Shown one piece after another: positions 30,058 to 44,100 of a DNA stretch of 64,000 nucleotides. The DNA is from Leptasterias polaris. Lineage: Eukaryota; Echinodermata; Asteroidea; Forcipulatida; Asteriidae. The DNA lies in contig JAZGTN010000061.1 of the NCBI GenBank assembly GCA_037783415.1, positions 496,001 to 560,000 on the forward strand. Reading direction: 5' to 3'. Both the position numbers and the translations under genes were made by a program. Position 1 is the stretch's first letter. Each line of letters opens with the position of its first letter. Below the pieces are notes generated by a model, which was not told where the DNA came from, made no database searches, and saw nothing but the letters and a program-made list of their open reading frames with translations.

Positions 30058-30464
30058 AGCCCGATTTCATAAAGCTTGCAAGCACAAACAAATGCTTAGC
30101 AAAGAAAACTATTGCTAAGCAGACACAAGTTACCAGCCAAAAAGCCATGTTATTCACATTTGATATTTTTGACTGGTGCCCCATTATTATTTTGCTTGGC
30201 AAAAGAATTTGATTGGAAATATTATCTGCTTTAGCTTATTGAAATTGGGACTAGAGTTGCTTAAGCAAACAACAATGCTATGACTGCATATGCAGACAAC
30301 TGTGCTAAAGTTGCTTAAGCAAACAATAGTGCTAGAGTTGCTTTAAAGCAGACAATAGTGCTTTACCTTTTTCTGCTAAGCAATAATAAGCAGCATACCA
30401 GTCGCAAATAGTACGGTATTTTGGCTGATTATTCTTGAGCAGCTCTATGAAATTAGGCCCTGGT
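30058..30464. mobile_element. Two adjacent MITEs, GGGCCCAATTTCATAGAGC family
   Basis: First copy 30,058-30,251 (AGCCCGATTTCATAAAGCTT to TTGAAATTGGGAC). The second ends at 30,464 (AGCAGCTCTATGAAATTAGG). Between them AGAGTTGCTTAAGCAAACAA is tandemly repeated. Confidence 0.65.
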
Positions 30465-32028
30465 CTTTATGTGACATATTTGATAGTGCATACAGGTATG
30501 TCTCATCTAGCCAACTTATTGGATGTACACACAAAGGCTAAGTTACTGTGATACAATGTTTCCGCACAAAGCCAAAATTCAGATACATTGTTATTACAAG
30601 CTTTTTATCAAGCGAGATGATTCATCACAATTTGTTTTCTCTCCTTAGATAAAGTTTGCCTCAAGAAGTGGAACCCATACATATGTGTAGATCAGAGCAA
30701 AGTTTTGCTCTTTATACAGGTATGTTGTTTTTCCCTGTGAAGACATATAAACTTAAGTATAAAATAAATCAATCGTAACAAATATTTACAAAACAGACAT
30801 GACAACAATCAGACGGACACGCACTGAAACGCTCAAAGTTATACACAGCATGTGTAGAAATTCTTGTCAATTTGTACATTCACACTATTCTGTGGAATAG
30901 ACTGCGTATTCACAAATCTGGACCTGTTAAAGTGTACGAGTTTGTTTCCTTCATGCGTTAAAGCAATATACGTGGGACAAAAGTGTTTGAATACGTGTGA
31001 GACTTGCACCATCTATTGTGGAAGGGTCTTGGGGTTCAGAAAAGAATGTTGGTTCTGACTGTGGAGTGATGACCAGATGAAACAGGTCTCACCAGTATGA
31101 CAAATTGACATATTTTGAGCTGTGATTTTTAGCTTGATTTACAGGACCAAAAAAAAGAGCATTTTATGAGTCCGTCAATAATATCTTTACTGGCCTACTG
31201 CTACGAAAATACTGCAAGTTTGATAAGAACTCAAACAAATTACTTTCAAACTGGGAAAACAAAAAACAAAATCAAAGTTTCCCTAAAACACCCTCCGGAA
31301 ACACATTGGTACCACAGCCTTTGGCATTCATAATTAAAACTGACCTGTGAAATTGTAGCTTCAATAATTGTGCAACAATTTTGCTACGTTACTCAGGTGA
31401 GACTGTGATAGATCGTTCTTTTTGGATATTACCAAAGGGTATGAAATGGATTCTTTAAAACAAAACACAGTACTCTGATACTGTTGGGGTATACCATCCA
31501 AACAGTTTCCCATTAAAATAATTACAAACAAGTAAATACAAATAAAATATACACTGGAATGTAACAAAGACACCAAAAGTGCACTTGATATAATATTCAA
31601 TTTTCTTTTGACTTCAAAGACTATACTTTTTCTTTTAACACATCTTTACATGTCACTATTTGGCTGAGGATTTTGGACAAGGGAATATTTAAAATGACCT
31701 TATCAGAATTCCACTTCATATAAATATATAATTAAGATTCCTGACACTGCGATTTTATTTAAATTACACATGCTAAAAAAGTTGTGACTAGTCAACGACA
31801 TGTCAGAGTGTCATTTCACTAGTCTGCCGGCTTTTCACTAGTAAATATTGGAAGGTTTTCTTTTAACATTACTGGTAAGGACTTGAACACAAAGTGATTT
31901 GAAAAATCTGTGCATACAAAGCAGGGTTTGAGTTTGTAGAAACATCCAAACAACTTGTAGCTTAGAACTCTCACTGCACCAGTAATATTTAGATAGAACC
32001 GAAGATATTTCTTTATTATTTGTGTACT

Positions 32029-32175
32029 GCACAGCTCAAACTCACAAAGAGCTTAGATTGATCTAAGCATGAATCAATCTTAACTGCTAAGCAAAGTGTG
32101 ATGTCACAATACAAATCACGATAGTAATTCTGACAACTCATCTTAAGATGAATCTATAGCTTTGTCAAATCAAAC
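32029..32175. repeat. MITE remnant, TTCACAAAGAG family
   Basis: Contains CACAAAGAGCTTAGATTGAT, TGCTAAGCAAAGTGTGATGT and CAACTCATCTTAAGATGAAT, as in 40,825-40,972 and 59,617-59,865. Confidence 0.65.
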
Positions 32176-32867
32176 CATGAACTTTGATGAGGTTTGGAAT
32201 TGCCAAGCATTAGTATTAATTTAATTGTTTTGCAATAGTATGTACTCAATGGTTTAATACTGGCCCAGGTCTAACATGACTTAGTGGACTTCGACCGGAG
32301 GGTACTTCAGGCCGAGCAAAGGATACATGTAGCTGACGGGAAGAGAGCAATGCACAAGTCAAAAGGACCACTTGAACGAAGTTTTGACCGGTCTTCAAAC
32401 ATTATAACCCACGTTTCGAGACACATTCTCCCAATGAGGCAATTAAGATGTACTTCAAACAGGTGACAATATTAACCACCCATATAATAATATACTCTTA
32501 TCCTAACGGGAACCCTACCCTGTCTAACAGATTGTTAATGGTGCCCAGGTTAACAACCTTGGGTACCAGCCTGTAGTTTAACCTCAATTGGGGTATTCCA
32601 AACCTACTTTTCCAATGGGGACAAATTAGAAAACATTTTCCTACCAAAAATAACTGACCTTTATATTATTTCTCAGAAAACTCACTTTGTGAAAATTCAC
32701 TAATAGAAATTTCATATACATTTTTTCGTCAAAAACTGGAAACCACATGAGCTAAAAAAAACAACAACGCAACAACAATTACGTACAGCAAACAGACTTG
32801 CCATATAGATGTACCTGTGTGGTGGAGGTGGGGGAAGTAGGGGTGACTACACAGACGGCAGTCCCCA

Positions 32868-33001
32868 TCACTTACTGTTGACCATCTTGTGTGCTGAGTT
32901 AGCAGCGGAGGTGGTTGGAGCATTGATAATGATGGTATTGACACTGTTGGTAGTGGGTAATGAGTTGGTCAAGGGTGGTTCGGCCAGGATGTCCACTTTG
33001 T
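32868..33001 (-). CDS. RFX: RFX coding exon 13 and stop (divergent tail)
   Basis: 134 bases after acceptor TACTCATCACAG. Encodes [20 protein letters not shown] and a Thr/Asn/Ser-rich end, unlike the acidic C terminus of vertebrate RFX3. The stop TGA is preceded by AACAGTAAG, which is itself a strong donor sequence, so an alternative longer C terminus is possible. Confidence 0.85.
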
Positions 33002-36000
33002 CTGTGATGAGTAAAGAGTACAAAATTAGAATTTTCAAGCAGCGGAATGAGGCCTTCACAAAATTGTTTCTTTTGCCACCTGTTGCTTATTTACAGAGCA
33101 TTTAAAATACACCTTGAAAAACAAAACAAAATTAGCTCTAATTCTAATAATTATTACAAATAAAGCTTACTTTTAATGTAACATTTAATTTACAAAGTTT
33201 TAAAACCTAGTGGGAGAATGTTCAAACTTAATGAGGGTCTCCACAGTCAAATTCAGTTTTGTGATGAAGCCATGTTCAAATGGAGGTTTTACAGAGACTT
33301 GTAATTGTTCCCCTGTTTTCATGAGGACTCAGTTTTGTGATGAAGCCATGTTCAAATGGAGGTTTTACAGAGACTTGTAATTGTTCCCCTGTTTTCATGA
33401 GGACTCAGTTTTGTGATGAAGCCATGTTCAAATGGAGGTTTTACAGAGACTTGTAATTGTTCCCCTGTTTTCATGAGGACTCAGTTTTGTGATGAAGCCA
33501 TGTTCAAATGGAGGTTTTATAGAGACTTGTAATTGTTCCCCTGTTTTCATGAGGACTCAGTTTTGTGATGAAGCCATGTTCAAATGGAGGTTTTATAGAG
33601 ACTTGTAATTGTTCCCCTATTTTCATGAGGACTCAGTTTTGTGATGAAGCCATGTTCAAATGGAGGTTTTACAGAGACTTGTAATTGTTCCCCTGTTTTC
33701 ATGAGGACTCAGTTTTGTGATGAAGCCATGTTCAAATGGAGGTTTTATAGAGACTTGTAATTGTTCCCCTGTTTTCATGAGGACTCAGTTTTGTGATGAA
33801 GCCATGTTCAAATGGAGGTTTTACAGAGACTTGTAATTGTTCCCCTGTTTTCATGAGGACTCAGTTTTGTGATGAAGCCATATTCAAATGGAGGTTTTAT
33901 AGAGACTTGTAATTGTTCCCCTGTTTTCATGAGGACTCAGTTTTGTGATGAAGCCATGTTCAAATGGAGGTTTTATAGAGACTTGTAAATGTTCCCCTGT
34001 TTTCATGAGGACTCTTTCTATTTGGGAAAATGAGTGAATGACAAAACTGAATTTAACCTTGGAGTCCCGCTTTAATTCCCAAAAAAAATCTCACAATAAA
34101 CTTCACATGTCTATTATGTCATACCTAATAATGACTAAGTTTGAAAGCCTAGAAATTGTGACAAATTCTGGGCGAATCAATACCATTCAATTCAACATTT
34201 ATTTCCATATTGGTGAAAAAGAAAAAAATCACATATTATATTTATAACAAAGACAATCAAGAACTATTTAAATAAAACAAATTACTGAAATGGAAAACAA
34301 ACTAAACATGGGGGTATTTTCAGCGAACCCAAAATGGCTTTAATGGATTGAAATGTCGAAAACAAACATTACAGCAAAAACAAACCAGAATACAATTTAA
34401 CATTACAATCAGAAGGGAACCAGACACAATCAGTACACAATATATAGTGTTTTCAGCGGTAACCTACTTAACACACATGTGTAAGCAGCTATAAAAAGAC
34501 ACTGTAAATACCCTTTGACCGTACACCAGAAATAGTGGACTTACCCATTACGGCAATAGGGGTTTCTCCCGTGGCCGCTGCCACCCTATGCTCGATCAGG
34601 TAGAACATGAATTCATCATAGAGCAGACGTATTAAATGGAACGACCCAAAGCTTGCAGCACTACGCAGCGTCAAGTCACGGATTACCATGGAACTGCAAG
34701 AAAGAAAAACAAAAAGCACTCCAATCTAATTTCATTTAACCCTTTGAGTGCCGCCAACGTTCTGAAACGTCATACTGAATATCCATCAACAGGCCGCCGA
34801 CGTTCCCATACGTTCTACTACTCGACAACAAAATATATAAAAAATTGCCCTGTGGAAAAAGAATTGCAAAAACGCTGCCGACACTGTAAGGACCCTTGGA
34901 GCGCTGCCAACATTCTGAAACGTCATACTGAGTCTCGATCCACAGGCCGCTGACGTTCCTATACGCTCTACTACTCGACCAAAAAATTAACAATAAATGG
35001 CTGGCCTGTGGATACAGAATTACCAAAGCGAGGCCGGCACTGTAAGGGTTAACATTTTTGTTTTTTGTTTCTTTCATTACCTGGTGATAAAAAAATATAT
35101 AAAACAAAACACACCCTGTAACCTTGAAAAGTGAAACATTACTTTCGAAAAGTGTTGTCTGTGATTGCCACTTTTCACTAAATGTCAACAATTAATATTA
35201 TTTGGGGGTATTTTGGTCATAAGGAGTGACAAAGTGGCAACACTCTTTCCTCACTTTCTTCTAACTTACCTGTAAAAAGACCACTTGAGTAAGAACTGCC
35301 TGGCTGCCTTGGCAAAGTTTGGTGAGTTCTCATGGGGCTCCAGGACCTCTGTGACCACCCCTTCCAGCCATGCTGCCCACTGCTCCAGTGAGTTCTGTTC
35401 CTGCAGGGTTGATTTGAAATCCTGCTCCAGACGTTGTACCATCTGGTCATCGCATTGACACACCCATGATGCTTGCTCCTTTACAGAGAAATATCACCAG
35501 AATTCAGTTTCACACACAGTAATCTCAAAAACATTTAAAAGTCTGTGCAGAGAGGTTTGTTAATTTTGATTGAGGTGGAGCAAGTTCCTATTGTTGTTTA
35601 ATGTGCCATAAGCGTCATGCCTGACGGATACCGTTCATTGTTATTATACTACATGTTTTAGCTTTGAAGATTTGTAAATACTTGACATCTGTTTATTTGA
35701 GAGAGACCTTGTTATCGCAAATAACATGATGAACTACATTGATGTTAAATTAGATGCATAAATACAACTACCTTCCTTGTTTTATCGATCAGACTAACAC
35801 ACCTATTTTTTTTACTGCCAAAACTTTAAAGCATTATTTATCATTACTATTTGAACTTAATGGCTGTAACGCAACATGAAATTATCACAATCTGCACATG
35901 TTTAGTTATCCAACAACATTCGGAAATATGAAATTTGGGGCTACAGTTTTGAAAATGTATCTCAATAAATTGTCGGTTGCAGGAATGAGACCCTACTTTA

Positions 36001-39000
36001 GGACTGAAGTCGCTCATATAATTTGAATAATAAAAATACAAAAGTTGTAAAGCGCCATCTATCTATAAACAAACATATTTCGAGGCGCTGGAAATAGAAA
36101 ATTTAGGAAAAGCATACATTACAAGATACTGAGATAATCGAAGTATTTAGGGGAAGTATTTAGGGGATGTAATTAAGAGCACTTTAAAGAGAAATGTTCA
36201 CGTTAACAACAAACAAGTTGATGAACACAATATATAGAGTCAGTCATAAGCTATGCTGAATAAAACATGCTTTGGAAAATGTCCAGAGACTCTGAATGCA
36301 ATCAACTTGCTTCAAATCTAGCTCCTATCAGTTTTAAAAATGACAAAGTTTGCGACGCTTTTTTTACCAGCGTGTAACACTTGCACATGATCGCTAATCA
36401 AAATGCAAATGAAGTCTCTTTTGTTTAATGAGCGTTGTATGTAAATAGTCTAGTATGATTCCACATTTAATGTTAATTCATATTTCTCACTGCACTAACA
36501 CCAACCTGTACATTTGCAAAGTCCACCCGGTTGAGATCACTGAGCATCTGGTTGATCTGGGAGGTGTTCTGCAGCACGGCTCTGGCTGCCTGGGCTAAGT
36601 GATTGAGTGAGGTGTAGCGGCGGAGGGTTTGAGCAAAGGCTGTCACAGCCCCAACCTGAAGGACAAGCAGTGATCAATGCCAGTCAAATATAGGCAGGAA
36701 AAATGCATTGCAGTCTCCTGTAACTAAGTCTCTTCATCTCTCTACATCTCCACAAATGGAAAACTAGCTCCGAGAGTTTTCAAAGGCAATGAAGACATGT
36801 CAAATATTCTTGAAATCAGGAAAAATATATTCTCACAGGCCTGAAAATGCATATGTCCTGGATATATCTATAAAGACAAGCTCTTCAGCAAAACAAGTCC
36901 GCAAGTCTGCATTTTCACCTCAAGTTATAAAATATTACTTGAGGTTAACTGCAGACTTAAATCTTAACACAATTCTGTGTTTGAAAAACAAGAAGAGAAT
37001 CACCTAATGTTCTGGAAAATAAACTCTTACCTTGAGGCCGATCATATCTTGTGGAATGCCTGTCATACTGTTCTTCAGCCATGTCTCTAACGTCTTTGCA
37101 AAGTTACGGATGGATTGCGTCAAGGCACCTGAAAATTATTCAAACCATTACAAATAAATATTTCAGGGTGGATATTATATTTCATAATTTTGTTTACACA
37201 TTTAAATACAACAATATTTACAGAAAATTCAGCTGAAATCACTGAAATTGTTTTTGTACCAATATCCTGAATTTTTTTAACAAATTTCAAAAACCTTTTA
37301 AAAAAAAAATCAAAATATATTGAATACGGTCGCAGAATGCAGGCCTACTGAGACTTCATTCTTGTTAAGAGCTAGAAAGTTTGTCCTTAATAAAGGATAC
37401 TTTAAAGAACCCTCCTACCAATAACACATGCGACTACTGTCCGCCACACACAACATTTGGAGAGTCAAATTGCACAGAAAAATTATAATATTAGTGTGTA
37501 AACTCTGCGTTGCCTAAAATGCGCACTTAACTGTATAATACACAGGGACATTGACTACCAAAATGGTACAACCAAGATTACTGTGATGATAATGCCGGGT
37601 GAATTGGGTCAATAAGGGACATTTCAATTTCTATTATAAGAGTTCAAAGGGCATCAAGGCAATGACATGGGGCATTTGAGGCAATTGCCTCCATTGCATA
37701 TCTGGCCTAAGATCCTAAGTTTGATTCCCGGCCTGGCTTGTGTTTTTGAGACCTTCACAACTTTAACCCACAAGTCCTATAGACCATGTTACATTTGTTT
37801 ACAGAGTGGTGACCTTGTACATTCTAAAGCATTTCCTGCCGGGCAAGATACTACACAGGCTATATGGGAAAATTTACATTTTGTGTCATAATTTTCACAT
37901 AAATTCAAAATTTACAAAAGCAACAGCTGTACAGCTTTTGAGATGTCCCCCCTTTCTTCATATCAAAAGTTGAGAAAAATCAGACAGTGCAATCTCCATA
38001 AAACATAAGATTTGTTGTATTCTTCCATTGAGCTGTGTACAAATGTGCCTGCCGGAAGTCCAGGCTCTGTGGCTCTTTTGTAAACATGTGATGTCACAGG
38101 TCACATCATCTATATATACATGAACAAATCAAGAATAATGAAAGAGAAGGGGGTTTACCGTGGTGTTCTAAGCCTAATATCATAAAGATGCTTAAGCACA
38201 ACAAAATTATGCTTACAAGAATAAGATTACCAGCCAAAATACTATGTCACTTGTACTATCTGTGACTGGTATCCTGGATATTTTTGCTAAGCAGAAACTT
38301 TTTAATAAATATTCTGCTTCAGCAGTTCTATGAAATTGGGCCCTGGTTCATAACAAGCACCTTTGTTTACAGGTTTCCTTAGGCTTCCCAGTTTTTGAGC
38401 CATCCTTGGTTTTGTACCAGATTTCCTTGCTACATAAACTTACTTGGTATTGGGCGCAGCACATCTGGTATTAGTACCTCCACTAACCCCTGGTATAATA
38501 CATGGTCATAGTGTTTGACATAGTCCTGCACTGGATCACTCTGACATAAGGAGATCAGCTTGGCTTTTGGAAGTCTTTTCTCTACATCCACCTCGCTGAA
38601 AAATAAAACACAAAACGCAGAAACACATTAATTTCCAGCATCAGTAAAATGAATCAATTTTGTTTTGCTAAAACCTGAAGTACGAATAGCACATTCTTTG
38701 ACTTGTTGTTACAGGAAAGTTAACAATTACATTGATCGATAGACTGTTACACATAGCACTGGTTAACATTGTGATAACTGCATGGCGTTGTAAAGTCAAC
38801 AACTCCTGTTACACAGACATAATAAATAAGTAATAATAATACGCAGTTCTTATCACACGCATGATATTTGGCCCTTGGAAAAGAGTAGGAACATGTATTT
38901 GGAACATGGGCTGACCTACATTACAACAGGCTTTTCAGGCTGTTTAATAACAATTTTGCTGATTTTCTGAGGGGGACAAAAAAATATCTGAAATCGGGCT

Positions 39001-41088
39001 AAAGCAGGAAGAATATCAAGCCTGCTATAAAGTACTTTATCACACCCAAGGGCATCTCATATTTGACAAGTAATTGATCTATTGAGCTTCGATATTCGAC
39101 ACTGTAATGGTCAATTCAAAAACAGTATAGACCTGTTGAATGACTTACTTCTGCTGTGCATCGGCGGGAGGATTTCTCCAGAAGGTTTGCCACAGTGCCT
39201 CAATGAGCGCAAACTGAAGGTTAACCACCACATCAAGGATCGCCTGTGTGCATAGAAAAAATTGTGTTAATCAGGCATAATATTTGGTGCTTGGAAAAAA
39301 GTAGGAAAATAATGTTTGAGCAAAAGGGCCGATCTACTTGTTCATATGGTGTATGGTTTAATATATTTTTCAGGTTATTTAATCACCATTTTTCTGATTT
39401 TTCCAAGGACAAAAAATTCGAAAATTAGACTTAAGTAGGAAGAATATCATGCCTGGTTAAAATGGTAACATCAATAATCAACACCGAAGCCATCGTCCGA
39501 AGTTACAAACATGTTAATAGAAAGAGCAACATACCAATAACGGAAGCATCAGTCGTGTGCTCAGAACTATAACGTCATTAGTGCAATTTGTATGGGTTTC
39601 ATAAAATTGCTTTTGCATATTTTGGAGCTCCTGGTAAATGGGGTTTATTGATCAAGTTGATCTTCAAAGGATTTGCTTGGCAAAAGAAACATTTATTTTC
39701 TATTAAAGTAAACAAATTTATTGGTTGATTTTGATTTATTTTGTTCAAATTTATACGCACTTGTTAAGTTAGTTTTGTGCTATTCTACCTCTTGACACAA
39801 TTTAAAGTATACATCATTGTTGAATCAATAGTTGCTTCATTTCAATGCTAACTTACCTCACAGTGTTCTCTGTACAGGCTCTGGAAGGCTTTCACATCAT
39901 TATGCGTTACTCCATCTGGCAGTGGGGTGGTACCAAACTTGAGCTCTGTGAAGTCAGGTAGGGCCATAGAGGCATCCCCAAGGAACTGCTGGTGCTGCTG
40001 CGTCTGAGTCTGTACTGGGTCTTGGGCTGCTGCCCCACTTACCGCTCCCCCTCCCTCTGTGCTGTCTTGTTTGCTGCCTATTGGAGATGGCTTGAATCTT
40101 GATGAAAGATTAAGGTCAAATTCTTGCTTAATTTTACTTTTTCAAAAACTACTTTTTGTTTGTCTTATTCATCAGTTAAACATCTTATGTGTTAATCCCT
40201 GAAAATACTAAGATTTAGAAAGCTTAGATTTAGGAAGATTTTGCCAAGCTTACTGAGGTACCAGAATATTAATATTTGTTTGCAGGGCAACCTCACTTTG
40301 AAATGTCAACGCTTTTCTTTGAATAACTTGAATGAACTTCACCCTGTTCTTTGTTTAGTCTGGAATGAAACAATGCTGTTTAATGCAACCTTATATAAGG
40401 TTAATTATGCAGGCTGAGGGAAGGTCTAATCTAAATGTACCTCATCTAAAAAACAAAGTCAGCTACAGTTATGATTGATCAAGGCTTGATGGGAAACAAT
40501 TGTGGTGGTGAGATTGGAATGAGGTACCCATGGAACGAGGTACCTATGGGAACGAGGTACCCATGAGATTGAGGTTGGGTTTATAATACTCACCTCTTAG
40601 CAGAGTTGATGGGTTGTTGTCTCATGGCTGTGTGACCACTCTCTTCCTGGTACTGATTGAGAGGTGATGAACTCTTGATACGGATGCCATAATAATGGTA
40701 CTTGGAGTTCCCCCTGATTGTAACAAGACAATATATTGTCATTCAGTAACTTTTAAGAACTTATCACTGTTCCTGAAGTTTTTTGAAAAACTAAGCGGTA
40801 TAATATCTAAGTGGAAAAGAGCCAGGGCTCGATTTCACAAAGAGTTAAGATTGATCTGAAGTGCAAATCCATCGTAGTTGCTTAGCAAAGAGTGATGTCA
40901 CAATACAAATCACTATGGTAACAGTGACAACTCATCTTAAGATGAATCTTAGTGCTTTGTGGAATCGACCCCAGGTTGGCTAACCCAGAAAATGGGCCAC
41001 AAAAAAACCCAACAAATAGCACAGGATACATATTTATAGATGTAAAGCGCATTGAGACGTTATTGTAAAATGCGCTATATAAGAACTG

Positions 41089-41120
<32 letters not shown>

Positions 41121-44100
41121 AAAATTAGTAGGGTCCAAACTGGACCTTCTTCAGAGGCATTAACAAGTACAAACAAAAACATATCCATTTATAGCAAAAA
41201 GAGGAGCAAAGGATTAGGGGAAGGTATCCAGAAAAAAGCGGGAAGATTATAGCCAATCAAAGTTATTAATTTACAGACAATGGGTTGGCTAAGAACCAAT
41301 CAGAGTAAAGTAGTGAGGACAAAGGATGGTCAGTGTGAAAAGGGTGGATTACTGGACCATAAAGGTGGTAACTGCATTCTGGGTATAACAATGAAAGGGT
41401 AGGATTAGAGGGAAAGTTGCATCAAGGTAATGCAACTACTGTGTGGCATTCAATATCGTCCACAAGGTTTTGCCAGCCTGCAATATGATATCCTGTGGTA
41501 ATCACATCAATGCAGTACACATTCAAAACTCCTACGGTCTGACCATTCAATGATATATATCATCTATACAGTACACAGTTTGTTCTGTGCACAGTTGTTG
41601 CATCATACACAACCTGTGCAGTTGACTGGTTTCAAATGCTGGTCAACTCACTGGAGTAGGACGCTTAAAGGATCCCATGCTGTTGATCCGTTCTAATGTT
41701 GCCCTTAACTTTTTTAGTGACTAGTTAGCTTGTCATTTTACCATTCCTCAAGCTTTTTCACCAGTCCATTGTTATATATAAATTTAAACTAGCAAGCCGG
41801 ACCACTTTAAGAGAAAATTGTGACTGGTCCTAAGGTGTTTAGACTGCCTTTTGGCCACTGTTAAGAGAGAACACTGATATACATTTAGACTTGTCATATA
41901 CGGTATAGTCAAACAAGCTGAAACGTCCACCATATAGGCACTACATTGGATTTACAGATATTTAACCCAAGGCCCTTTAGAAGAAACAGACAAATAAAAA
42001 AAAGATTTGAAGTTCCTAACCTCGTTCCTAGTCTTCTAGTTCTCAGACCAAGAAACACAGAGCGGATGAGCTTGCCGAAGGAAGCTGCGTTGACAGGATC
42101 GATCTTATGCTCCTGACAATGTCTCATGTAGTGATTGAAGAGTGTGCTCCGGGGTAAACTCACACCCTCCGCACACTCATAGTTATCCAACAACCACTGG
42201 ACCTAAGGAGAGAAAATAACAACAATCAGCTATCACAAAGAAAAAAGAAAAAGAGGACGACAACAAAGGCGTGTTGACAGACTACCACCATAATCTTTTT
42301 CTAAGACCCATTTGAAACTATGTCGAAAAACATAAACATGCAAAAGTTGGTTTCTTGGGGAAAAATTATTGATGGACAAAGACATTTTAAATGTACTTTT
42401 TAAAGAAATTACCACAGGACTTTGAAGCAGACAATCCACAGGTTGATCTGAATTAATTTTAAAATTTTCAAACTCCCAATGTTTTCTTTGTTTTTATTTT
42501 TATTGTTCATTAGATTATTAAAAACTCCTCCACTACTACGTCAAATCTAAAGCACAACTTACATGAAACTGCACTACTACAAAAATAAAATACAATGCAT
42601 CCAGCAAGGAACGACATTCGTACAAACACAAGATTGATTGAAAAGGTTTTTTTAAACTACCAGTGGTCTTACTGTGGCGGGTGATGCACGTGTGGTGTGG
42701 GTAAGTGGGTGTCCGTTGCCGTCCATAGTGTGCCCTTGTAGAAGATACGTATTCCCTTGTTGCGTGATGAGTTGCGGCCCTCCCAGTAGGTTCCCTCCGA
42801 TGATGTTACCTCCAACGATAGTGGTACCACCCACAGACATGTTGGACCCTCCTATGGTCTGGATGCTTCCAAGTGGTCCAGAGGTGAGAGTCTGTCCTGA
42901 GTAGTACGTGGCCCCTCCTGCCGGGGTGGCCTGTGTGTACATCGTGGTAGCTTCACTGTAAGGATAGTTTGCCCTACGGTCAGCGAGATGTTTCATACGA
43001 AACAGAAAAAAGGGAGAGGAAACCCCCCAAAACAAAAAAAAATATCCCAAGGAGGGTAAGAGGAGACGGAGAGTTCCAAGGGGAGAAAGGAAGAGTAGAA
43101 GGGGGAGAGAACGATTGCATGGGGTTAGTATGGTTTAGCCACATCACCGTGGGTAAGGTATAACAAACAGGGTGTGGGGTAAGGGGTAATACAGTAGGGT
43201 CGTGTGGTGGGTATGTTGGGCATGTTGGGCTAGACTCCAAGGTGGGGGGGGGGGGGGGGGGGGGTGGGGGTGGGGGTTAGTTGGTTCCAGGATTTAATAC
43301 CTGCTGTGCAGTTGTAAAAATGGCGACAACATTTGTGTGCATATTTTGCGAATTTGTGCTTTACATTCTAGTTCCACCATTTTTAAGCTTTTGGAAGCGA
43401 ACATGCCCAAACTCATATCAAAGTATTAAAACAAACAGCTATGATTTCAAAAGCAATGATTCTGATATGTTTTAAAATCAACTTATAAAAAAACTCCTTT
43501 TTTCTTCTAAAAAATGCAAAACCCTTGAACTGGACAAAACAGCTTTCAGACACTGTTGTATCACTTCTGTCCCCATAAAACATTTCCCTACTCAATTCAA
43601 AGGAATAAACTCTTAAACAACATAAAAAAAAGTCCCTCATCGACTTGTTCCACAGCTCAACTAAACTTTCTCAAAACCTCTCCATACTCACGCTTCAAAA
43701 TAAAAATATCCTACACTTTAAATTCACTACGATTAGACTCTTAAAACTATCATACACACATGTAGCAAAATGAGAGCAAAAGCATTTGACCAATGAGCAT
43801 GGACAATTTGAAGTCAAAATGAGATGAACACAATGAGAGTGATTTGGGTCCATGTGAACTTTCCACACCTCTATGGCAGAAAGCTAAATCTACTTGCTAA
43901 AAACAGGGATGTGATAGGCTGTTGAAAAAAAACCTGAACTTTTGAGCACAAAGCGCCAAAGTTTGCGAGCTTGAAAACTTGCGAGCACGAAGCCCACTAA
44001 TAACATCTATCTTTGGTTTTAAAAGCCCTACTCTGCAATCTGGGGCGTTATATATGGTGTTATCTTCATTTGTTTATGAATTTGATCTTAAGTTAAAAAG

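Larger units (their letters stand above)
24290..32867. other. Intergenic region between convergent HYI and RFX
   Basis: No gene recognised in 8.6 kb. It should contain both 3' UTRs. It holds five or more MITEs (24.4-25.0, 25.9, 29.7, 30.1-30.5, 32.0 kb), a hairpin at 24.6 kb, a CA repeat at 26.5 kb and plain AT-rich DNA. A CpG-richer patch at about 32,284-32,466 is unexplained. Confidence 0.6.

Noticed and set aside
30640..30720. Exon-like segment on the plus strand (TCTCCTTAG ... ACAG|GTATGT)
   Set aside because: Good-looking borders, but no similarity and no partner exons; HYI already ends at 24,289.
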